NCBI GenBank assembly: GCA_005223375.1
Contig: RXOD01005811.1
Location: 1 to 12,421 of the forward strand
Direction: 5' to 3'
DNA: 12,421 bases
DNA from: Amoebophrya sp. AT5.2
Lineage: Eukaryota > Sar > Dinophyceae > Syndiniales > Amoebophryaceae
Both the position numbers and the translations under genes were made by a program. Below, one piece after another: positions 1 through 8,900 of the stretch. The notes beneath the pieces are model-generated. The model did no database searches, was not told the origin of the DNA, and worked only from the letters and a program-made list of their open reading frames with translations. Every line of letters begins with the position of its first letter. Positions within the stretch are counted from its first letter, which is position 1.

Positions 1-3000
1 ACAAGTTTTTGCTACTATTTTTGACGTTCCCGGGAAGTGGGTCCTGCTCCACAACCTGTCCCTCCGGGTCGTTTGAAAATGCTCCTGGGGTTTCTTTTTG
101 CTCGGGGCGGAGCAGCTGCTCTAGAAGCTTTTTTTCCAGCAGCTCCTGCGCAGTAGGCGGATCCCTTCGCGTTCTTTGTGGCGGATGCGGTTGTGGTGAC
201 GGCTGGGCTGGAGGCAGTGCTTCGTGGAAAGGAGCCGGATGAGTAGACGAGAACAGGAAGTCCCGATACCTCTTCAACCACTGCCACACCCTCAGATCCG
301 CAGCACGAGCACAGAGCGTGGCGGCAATCGTTTTCTGCAAGCGGTCCGCGATTTGCTCTTCTCGAGCGAGGGCCGCCGCGCGATACCGCGAGATTTGAAA
401 TTCCGATCTCCCGGCCCGCGCCGGAAGAGCTGGCGCTTCCGCGACGATCGCCGCGAGTGCAGCGTGAATCACTCCCCGCGGGATGAAGTAAAACAAGTAC
501 GTCGGTTTTTGGAAGCCCAGCGCCGCGTCAAAAAAACTACCCCCCAGTGTCTCCATAGTTGTTGTTCCACCTTCAGTTGAAGCCGCCAACAAGTACCCGA
601 AGGCCGAGCCTGTTTGTTTCCGCAATGTCCAGCCTTTTCCATATAAGCCCCAAATCGGCCACCACGTCTTCGCGAACAACGCAGTGTTTTGGCCGCGTTG
701 GTACAAATCATAAGCCAGCAGCCGTGATTTCTTTGGGGGATCGACTTCGAACCAGAGTTCATGATTGGAGGAGGACCCGTGCGTCGGCGGTGGTAGCATG
801 GATTCGCTCAAGTCGAGACTCATCCGCAGAAGATTTCGATCGAAGGAGTGCCCCAGTATGGGAAACGCGTACACTCGCCACGGAGGGATACAAGTCTTAA
901 ATTCGAACTTTTCATCAACCTCAACCTCCTCCCCGCCCGCCGAACTACTTTGGAAGAAGTGCTGCGTAAAGTGTTCCTCGTCTTCGACGTCCCAGTAAAA
1001 ACTACTGCTTCCACTGCCGCCCTCAGACATCTTCCGGGAAAATATGACCTCATGCCGCGGCACGCGCTTGAAAATGAGCGGAACGTAGCCCGGGTTGCGG
1101 ATGCGCGACCACCGGCTGTGATTCGCGTTCGCCTTTGGGGTCATCACCGTCCGATCGGTTGCAGCATGCTCCTCGGGACGAGGTGGGTCGGGAGCCCAGA
1201 ACTCGAAACCCGCCGACTCCGCCGTCTGCCGCAGGAAGCCCTGCTTCTGTGCGTACCGAACGCGCGTGAGTTAGAGGCTATGAGTATATTCGTCATCTGC
1301 GATGTAGCATCTCGTGTAGCAATAAATCACCCACAACCACTCACATTTCTTTGCTGGTACCTCCGACGGATAACAAACAGGCAGCCGGCGCAAGTGGCCA
1401 GCGATTGCAACCCTACTTATGACTATGAATGCTTGCTATGAAGAGGCATCACCCGTCGGATCCTATGAATGTATCCAGCCGATGGCGAGTAATCCGGTAT
1501 CGCCATCGAGCAATAACCGGGCGAAGTGCTACACCGTCTTCGCCCCTGCTTCTGTGGAGACAAGAATGCCCTTGTTGATCCGACGACATCAATAAAAGGA
1601 AGGGGCGGGCGGGGACTTCGACTTCACTAAGACTAAGATACTTTGCTACAGGAGAAGATGATGCGAAACAGGATGGCGTAAAATTCATAGGGTGTAAGTG
1701 AAGGTGCGGCAGTGGAGGCTGCCGGATTCCACGGCCTGCTTGAACAGGCCCGCCGCGAATTTGTTCACGAAGTTCACAAAAATGTACGGCGCGTTCTTCG
1801 GGTCGCTTTTCATCCACGCGGCCCGGGTCTCCGCATCCGAGTCCAAGTGCTGGATGACCACGTGGACAAAATCGTACAACCCGTACAATCCTACTTCGTT
1901 CAAATCGTGCACAACGTGCTCGGCTCGCAGCTGGACCATCACCGCTTCCGAAATGCGGTCCAGCATGAAACTCGTCGCGTCTGCTTGTTCTTTCTTAAAC
2001 GAGGGGCCTTCAGTAATTCTGGCAGCCACTTTGTGCGGCGGCCACTTCTGCCACTGGCCCAGAAAAACCTCGTGGCGAGACGAGGGCTCGCCACCAGGGG
2101 CCGTTCTGCGGCCGGAGCTGCCGGAGGGGCCTTGACGTACGGAGGCTTCTGCGGCTGCCGGGCGATGAGCTCCTGTTGCGGGTGTTCGTGTTGGGGCCGC
2201 TCCGATGGGCGTGGGAGCTGACATGGTGTTGGAGGTTTTCTTCCCCATCCTCCTCGCCCGAAAATGTCCCGCGGCCAGCGGGCCTGCGGGCAACGGACCA
2301 CTCTCTTCTGTCCCTGCGAATGATTGTGAAGATGTGTCTTCATTCAAGAACAGCCTGTTGAACATTTGCTTTCGCTGAGCAACTTCACTCGCAGCAGCTT
2401 TTACTTGATTTAGAAACCGGACCCGGAGCTGTTCTTCTTCTTCCCTCGAGGAGCAGCTGCTGCTGGCCGCCGCTCGACCACTCCCTCTTCCGCGTCCGGC
2501 GGACCGGAGGCTGTTTTGCTCGTCCGAATAGGCGCCGGCGCGATCACCCGTAGGCGGTTGCTCCTCTTCTTCTTCTTCGTGTGGAGGTCCTCCACCTCGA
2601 GGAGCTTTGGGGGTTTCAGACCGATGGTCCACGACCGTCCTCGTCTGGGCCGCGGGGGCACCAACATCCTTGTCTCTGTCCCCCCGATGAATTATCTGGG
2701 CAGGGAAGGCCCATGGAAGTGGGCGGCGGATCCGTCGGTCCCCGTGCACGGAAGTTGTGGACGACGGCGGCGGCCCTTCCGGCGGACGGGGAGTCGGCTG
2801 CTGTTGTTCTCTCTGATCACGTACCTGCTGCTCGCGGAGGAGGTCATCAACCCCAACCGCATCATCAACCACGAAAGAAGTTCCGGGCATGGTGAAATCG
2901 GCTGTGCTGGCTGTCGTTGTCGTTGTGGGTGTGGCCCCCGGTAAAGGTAATGGCAGCGCGCTCTGCGTCTCCGTCTGGTGGGCCGCCTGTGATCCGCGTC

Positions 3001-3793
3001 TGCGCTGCCTTCGTCTCGCAGCCTTCGTATGCGCTTGTTGCTCGAGGGTGTTGCTGTCGGATGCCGTTGAGCAAATGCGCGTGCTTCCTTGTTCTTGAAT
3101 GAGAGACATGATGTCTGGAGGAGCACCAAGACCAGTAAAGGCACTAGAAGTAGCACCCCAGCACAGCTTACTTGTTCTGCTCCGAGCTTGTTGAGCTTGC
3201 TGTAGTTGATCTTCAACCCCCACCTGATCCACTTGAAGAGCTTTTTGCTTGTTGACCTCGTCTTGCCTCTCGTTTTGCTCTTCTACAACTGCCCCCAAAA
3301 TCGTCTCTTCATCTACTTCATCTTGTTCGGGGGAGTCAAGGTCGTCTCCCCACGGCGCAGCTGGGCGCACATCCACATCATCCTCTGCACAATCCACGAT
3401 ATCCGCCCAGCTGCTCCGACCATCACTTGTTCCACCTGTTCCACCTGACCGCGGCCAGGTTGTATCAGCCGACGCAGCAGCTGCAGACGACGAGCTTTCC
3501 TGACTCCCCGTCCCCAGCGTCCCCGCAGTCCCTCTACTATCGTTCTGCCCGTCGTGCTCCTCGTCCTCGTGGTCTTGTTTACGTTTACCTCCACGACCGG
3601 CGGCACGGGTGACCAAGTTCCGCAGACGCCGGCTCTGATGATAAGCTCCAGATGCTTTGTTCGCCGATGGCAACGAGGATGAGGAAGTAGATGATGTAGT
3701 GGTCCACGAGGCCGTAGAGGAAGATCTCACAAGTAAAATAAAGCTGGGCGAGGTGGAAAGCACCAGCGGAACAAGCGCAGCCGAGGTTTTCAT
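1..3793 (-). CDS. Gene B: paralogue of gene A, 3'-partial; hydrophobic N-terminus, low-complexity region and conserved C-terminal domain
   Basis: Exons are 3793-1698 and 1265-1, joined through a split ACG codon; together they give 1,120 residues and the frame is still open at the left edge. The ATG at 3793 is directly preceded by an in-frame TAG, which makes it the first possible start of this frame. The N-terminus (MKTSAALVPLVLSTSPSFILLV) is hydrophobic after a lysine and could be a signal peptide or anchor. Residues about 30-570 are low-complexity: serine runs, acidic DED/EEEEEE stretches, Q-rich and RG-rich segments. Residues 575-698 and 699-1037 form a domain closely similar to the one in gene A, followed by a P/Q/E-rich tail like that of gene A. 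The exon 2 frame has no stop over 1,265 bases. Function is unknown. Confidence in the domain and exon joining is high because the paralogue shows what the spliced product should look like. Confidence 0.75.
1266..1697 (-). other. Non-canonical intron in gene B flanked by TCAC direct repeats (432 nt)
   Basis: Gene A reads CRTF-KRVKYA without a break. Gene B has CRTF at 1710-1699 and RVRYA from 1264 downward, separated by 432 bases containing in-frame stops. The ends lack GT-AG: the left side reads TTCAC|TTACACC and the right side CTAAC|TCAC|GCGCG. TCAC is present at both ends (1701-1698 and 1269-1266). Removing one copy plus the intervening sequence restores TF-T-RVRYA in frame. Because the repeat is identical, the exact cut within it cannot be decided. 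The short direct repeat and weak terminal inverted repeat fit an introner-type insertion. Confidence 0.85.
1270..1697. mobile_element. Introner-like element with terminal inverted repeats inside gene B
   Basis: Inward from each TCAC/GTGA flank, both ends show TTA, four bases, then CTATGA: TTACACCCTATGA on the minus strand from 1697, and TTAGAGGCTATGA on the plus strand from 1271. Similarity then continues weakly (ATTTTACGCC against GTATATTCGTC). Three more CTATGA copies occur internally on the plus strand (1423-1428, 1436-1441, 1463-1468), which may mean a nested or duplicated end. No coding frame inside is convincing, so it would be non-autonomous. It shares no obvious sequence with the 954-base element in gene A, so it would be a different family. 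Confidence 0.55.
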
Positions 3794-5991
3794 CTATTGC
3801 GCGATGAAGGAGCCATAAAGCCGAGGAAGCGATAGTTAGACAGAAAGGAATGTATGTGCACAAACACAAAGTGAACGTCGTTTACCTACGTACTTAAGTA
3901 CTACGTTGCTGTATCGTCGCGAAGCTTCACATAAACCGTGAACCTGGTGTTGGCGTCGTTTGCTGGTGGTCGGAGTCCGCTTGGTGATGGGCTTTTTTGC
4001 CTCAACAGAGACCGCGACCGGGTGACTGACTTCAAATTATAATAACCGCTGCGCGGCGGCCTTCTATATTTGTGTGCAGCTGTTGACGAGGTAGATTCGT
4101 TGATTCTGGAACTTATACTGAAACAGAACCACGACGAGAAGAATTTTGATGCTGATCCTTTCAACTCAGTGCTTTCACAAGATAGAAGTGAGCTCGCTTC
4201 CGACGTTGGAAGCTCTCTTCAGCTCCCATAAGTATACGTCATTATTTGATTCTCGGACGATCCAAAACGAGCGGGGAGAGAGATCAGAACCAGCAGCAGA
4301 AAGCCATCGAAGAAGCGTCGGCATCGCTGCGCGAAAAATCTTCCACTGGAACAACAAGAAAAATCCGCCGATGAAAAAAGCCTTATACTTGAGGTGGGTC
4401 GTCCACCACCTCGATTGTTTACTTCCTTCGATCCCCAGCTGCGTATGCGTTTCGCTTTCATCCTTATCAAACTCTTCATACATAAGGGAGTAGCGCCTGC
4501 GGCTTTCACAACGCCTCCAGCAGGAGCAGGTGTGCGCGAGCATAGCCTTAACATATATGAGAAAATATGCTCAGCGATCTCTTGAAATCAATTCACAGAC
4601 GACAGACTGACAGAAATATCAGTAGATCTAAAACGTGCTAGTGAATTCCTGCCGCACTGATTTCTTCCGATTAAAGCGGGGGAGTGGAATCGAATTCCTT
4701 TCAAGAAGAAGACACGACAAGGACAAAGGGTCTGAGTGCTCTCCCAGTCTAATACTTTTTTGCCGCGGTGCCGGTACTTATCGCCTGAGAGCATGGAAGT
4801 TCTTCCGAGAGTTCGCCGCATGCTCGGTCTCTTCTACTTCTTCGCCCGTCCTTACTTCTTTCGGGAAGTAGTGCCTTCTCCTACTACGTACCACCATCGG
4901 AAGAAAATCAATTTTTCAAATTGAAAACTTGTACTCTAGAGTTGGAGAGCTGATAGCAGGTGAAGAATAACAATTTAGAGTGCTGGAAGGTGGTGCGCCA
5001 TGATCTGATGGTGATGAAGTTAATGTTTTATAAATACACGACTACTTGAGTAGAGCTTTCCTTCGAGGATTTCTCTCTAAGCACGGGCATCTGACTGCCC
5101 TCTCCTGGATTCCATATCCATTTCCGATTCGATAGAGCTAGTATTCGAGTTCGACACGTCCATTCTCATCAATGTTCGTGTTCCGAGGGTATCATTCTTA
5201 TTTGTACGGAGGTAAATTGGCCGCGGGTGATGCAAAGTAGCCATAGTCTTGGTTACCGCCGTAGAGGACCCCGGGGGCGATGGGGAGTCGCCGGACACTA
5301 GGCTTACGTCCGGACCAGTCGGAGAAACAAAGCTACTTATTACATAAGATAGACATGGGTAGGCGTAGGTCCTCAGCAGACCTTTAACATAGATGACAGG
5401 CTGCACCATTTTTATTTCCTGGTGCAACAGTACCTGCGACCAGAGTGTCTGTGTTGCTCGTGCGAGAAAAGCAAGACGCTTTTTACTTTATTTTTCATCG
5501 AGCTATGAATCTGTGAACGAAGAGTAGGGTAGGTGTATGGATTTGGTTCTTGATTAAGTGCTGTAGTGGTTGTACAGTTACGGTTCCTTTGAATGACGCA
5601 TCAATCAGTGGCAAAGACGCCCTGCTACCAGCTTGAAGAACGTCGACAGCATGAACATACATGTCGTGGTAAAAAAAGAGATTTATAATAAGCAAAAAAC
5701 ATGTAGTTGTAGTACATGATCGGTAACTAATATAAACGTGTCTCCTCTCCTTCTTCAAGTTCGTGTTCACCTGTACTTTAAAATCGTACGTTTTCGCCGC
5801 TGCATGAGAGAGAAGTCCTAGTCGGCATCGGCAGCTAATCGAATCGGTGCGACTACCGTTCCAGTTAGGTTCTCTTTTTCTCGCCTCCTCTGATCGTGTT
5901 TGTCATCCCAGCAATTGATGAAGATGCAGGACTAAGCAGACACCATTTGGATTTGCATTTCCACCTCGTGATTTAAAAAGTTGCGTTTGGT
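3794..5991. other. Intergenic region between genes A and B, no supported gene
   Basis: This 2.2-kb stretch should contain the 3' untranslated region of gene A and the promoter and 5' untranslated region of gene B. Only short open frames occur (up to about 120 codons, on both strands), none with recognisable motifs, homology within the window or consistent composition. One minus-strand frame around 4175-4543 contains a hydrophobic stretch (AFFIGGFFLLFQW) but nothing else to support it. It is visibly more AT-rich than the flanking genes. A small perfect hairpin (TTTTCAA-A-TTGAAAA, 4913-4927) is the only compact structure noted. I could not identify a TATA-like or polyadenylation signal with confidence. 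Confidence 0.55.
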
Positions 5992-8900
5992 TCAATTTGG
6001 CGGCATCGAACGCGGCCTCCTGCGCCTGCCGTCGGGCGAGAGGAACGCCCCCTCTTTCACGTCCTCCACCGACAGAAACGTGTTTTTTTCCACCAACCGC
6101 AACGGCAACTGAACCTCTCCCCCAGAGGAAGTAGATTCCGCTTCAATAAACGTCATCGGCTGGAACTGCCCGCGCACAAAAGTCGGCTTTTGGTGCTGGT
6201 AAAGAAAACGGGGGTAAGCGGTAAAGGTTGTCTGGACACCAACATCTTCAGTTCGCGGTTGGCGCGGGCCAGTTTTTGCACGGTGTTGGAGCTCGGCAAG
6301 GCTGTCCAAGCTCGAGTTGTGCCGACGCGGGGGGCGTTGGACTTCGGGGGGTGTCGGATCTCGTTCGATGGTGCTATTTCCACCTGGAGGGCTCTTATTG
6401 CAGTCCGCTGCCAGGAAGTCGCGTATTTCGTAGGCGTAATAGCCGCTTCCACTTCCGGCAGAAGGAGCAGCACTCGAAGAGGCCCCGCTTCTTGGGGTCG
6501 GGTGTTGGACCTCCGGAAGACTGTCCAGTGTCGGATTGCCGCGCCACGACTCCGGATACGGCGGGTGGTGGGGGACCAAACGAAAAATTTCGCCACCACT
6601 CTTGCGGTGGGGCCATTCCACTTCCTGGGTCACCGCGTGCGCCTGCTGCCTGTGCCACTGATGCCAAGAACACGGAGGTGTAGAAGCAGTATCACCGGAG
6701 TTTTGCTGCATCGCTGCTCTACTCGTCTCCTGCTCACTCCTTGCATAAGGAAAAAACCTTGCCGAAGAAGGAAAAAACCGTTTTCCGAACCTGGGCGAGT
6801 AGTTCTGCTTCTGCTGGTGCGACTGCGAAGCGACCCCGTGCGAGGTGGCTCCACCCCAATCTGTACCCGTCGGCGCGGCTTCCCAATGATCCGTACCCGT
6901 CGGCGCGGTTCCCCAAGAATCCGTGCCCGCCTGCGCGGTTCCCCAAGAATCCGTGCCTGCCTGCGTGTTTCCCCAATTCGTTCCCGCCGGCGCGGTTCCC
7001 CATTCCGTGCCCGCCTGCGTGTTTCCCCAATCCGTGCCCGCCTGCGTGGCTCCCCAATCCGTGCCCCCCAGCTGCGTGGTTCCCCAATCCGTGCCCCAGC
7101 AGCACGGCTTCTGCGGGAAGAAACCAGACGCCGTCGCGTTCTGCAATTGCTGGTCCTGGTCGTGGAAACGGTTATGAAACTGAAAGCTGGCATTACCACC
7201 GACGAGATGAGACGAATCCTGGACGCAGACCCACGACTCCTCGGGGCTGCAGCCTGCCGCATTTACTGCCCCGTAAGCGTACGCAGGATCAGCATGATGG
7301 TGCTCAAGATCATAGACTGAAGATTGCTGAGTTGCGACGTACCCACACGACCCGCTGTTGAGCTGCATCATTCGCAGCTGATGGTCGATATGGGCCTCGA
7401 AGCAAGCGTCCGTCGTCGCGCCGGTACTATCGGTGCCACCAGTATCACCCATGAACGTGATGTATCAGAACGACCACGCGATTCAACTCGAAACGATTCA
7501 AAAATTTGCAATTATAGTTTTTCTATTAGGCTTTTTCAGGTACTCCATTGCCGTCTCGCGGCCACGACCTACTGGGACCTCGATTGGTGTCCCACCCCGG
7601 AGACGGATCGTCTCCGCGGCCCGCGCAGCCAGTCGGGGCCTCCCTCCTCTAGCATCCTTCTTCGTAGGCTGGCCGAGCCACCGCCGCCGCCATTCCCGCC
7701 GCTACCTGGTTATGTTTGGATGAGTGAACCTGTGATGTTTGTGATGGATTTGCGATGCGTCTTTGATGCTTGATGATTCGGTGGCCCAGATTAGAATAGC
7801 TATCAGTTGTAGTCGCATTCCAGCCCTGGCAGCAGGCCTCCAGCACCGCAACCAGCCGCCGCGCAAGCACCGTCGGACGGCTCTCTCTTCAGCTACCAGC
7901 TCCTGGGCCCCGCCCGGGGCCCAGGTCGTGGTTGCTGCAGATGGAGCTCCTCCCCCGGTGCTGACGCTGCTGCTGGGGTCGGCGTTGTGGGGGCTGCCGC
8001 GGCGGATGCTGAAAACAACTAGAATCTACCATATCTGGGCCACCATAACATCATCCATCAGCATCGCAAATCATTCAAACATCGGACAAATACAGGCTTC
8101 ATCATCCTCACATAAACAGGTAGAAGCCAGCGCCGCCGTGGCGCGCAGTCCAGTCGGAAGCCAGAAGAACCTCCTCTGACGGCCATCATTTGGCACTGGT
8201 TGGATCCCGTGCCAAATCTGTCCGGCCAGCGAAGGCTGCCAGCACGTCGTACTCGTAGACCTTCCGCTGGCACCCAGCGGCGCCACATCCTGAAACCGCC
8301 CCTGGAAACTAACTTTATAAATTTTTGAATCGTTTTGAGTTGAATCGCGTGGTCGTTCTGATATGATGGGGTCGTGATACTGGTGGCTCTCACCGGGGCG
8401 GTTCATCGGGATCGGTTCATGGGTCGTGGCACAACTGGGGGTCAGACCCATCGGCTCATCCTCATTGTTCATAGGGGTGACCATAGAAGGTAGATGGGGA
8501 ATGTAGAAGTCGCCGCCGACGTCCGGGTGACCGCGCACGAACTGAGCGTGCGCAATTTTTTGCTGCTGCTGCTCACCATACAGGACGTCGTTTTCGTCAG
8601 CTTCATGAAGTTGCTGCCGTAGTCGCTCGTCCAACTCTTCCTGCCGGGGCAGCTGCAAGAGGTGCAATGGACCGTTACGCTCCAGCTCCTTCAGTCTTAC
8701 TTCCCCGTCCACCGCGGGGCCAAGGTTAGGGTGGTACCCTTCGAAGGACCTCTCTGGCGTGGTCAACCCAAGTTGTGTCTGGAGTGGCTCTGACGGTGAC
8801 TGGTAATATCCGGTATATGGGAGACCGCCGGGTGGTTCCGGACTCGATCTGCCGCCCGGCGTCGCGGTGCCCTCACGAGCCCAATCTGCCGCGGCACCAC

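Larger units (their letters stand above)
152..1880 (-). other. Conserved domain in gene B, split by an intron
   Basis: Blocks shared with gene A, in gene B numbering, are GLYDFVHVV (638-646), IFVNFVNKFAAGLF (672-685), LHCRTF (693-698), KQGFL (706-710), SRWSRIRNP (749-757), VPLIFKRVPR (760-769), PPW.VYAFP (826-834), RNLLR.S.DLSE.MLPP (842-858), ELWFE (868-872), W.LRK (911-915) and FFDAALGFQ.PTY.FYF.P.GV (943-964). Compared with gene A it has extra residues at about 722-745 and an acidic, serine-rich insertion at about 772-820 containing EDEEH and GGEEVEVDE. A further conserved stretch upstream (575-637, including LGQWQKWPPHKV and SEAVMVQLRAEHVVHDL) probably belongs to the same domain; its counterpart in gene A would be outside the window. 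Confidence 0.78.
7435..8387. mobile_element. Introner-like or foldback non-autonomous element with long terminal inverted repeats
   Basis: Both ends carry the 14-base inverted repeat GCCACCAGTATCAC (7435-7448 and, as reverse complement, 8374-8387). After a variable 10-14 bases comes a 45-base inverted match with a single mismatch (7463-7507 against 8319-8363). Similarity returns at the inner ends of the arms, with GATTTGCGATGC at 7747-7758 (complement at 8061-8072) and GGTGGCCCAGAT at 7780-7791 (complement at 8033-8044). The arms are nearly equal in length (357 and 355 bases) but diverged in the middle, and a loop of about 240 bases lies between them. No transposase-like frame was found inside, so it would need enzymes supplied elsewhere. 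A GGTG direct repeat near both ends is a possible target-site duplication, but it overlaps the inverted repeat on one side. Confidence 0.7.

Noticed and set aside
848..1441. A 197-codon plus-strand open frame over gene B exon 2 and intron
   Set aside because: The minus strand here encodes the conserved domain shared with gene A, so the plus frame is a shadow.
4175..4543. A 122-codon minus-strand open frame with a hydrophobic stretch in the intergenic region
   Set aside because: It has no homology, no repeat or domain signature and no supporting context, and overlapping frames of similar length exist.
4913..4927. Short perfect hairpin TTTTCAA-A-TTGAAAA
   Set aside because: Seven-base AT-rich arms are expected by chance in AT-rich intergenic DNA. 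Nothing links it to termination or processing.
6190..7320. A 376-codon plus-strand open frame antisense to gene A exon 3
   Set aside because: Its translation is arginine/glycine/proline repeats (RRRGSPRIR-like) arising from the antisense of the GTDWG array. The minus strand fits the gene structure and exon phases.
7427..8395. A GTGAGA donor and TAG acceptor as a canonical alternative for gene A intron 2
   Set aside because: This pair joins the exons in the wrong phase, whereas the GGTG direct-repeat junction is in phase.
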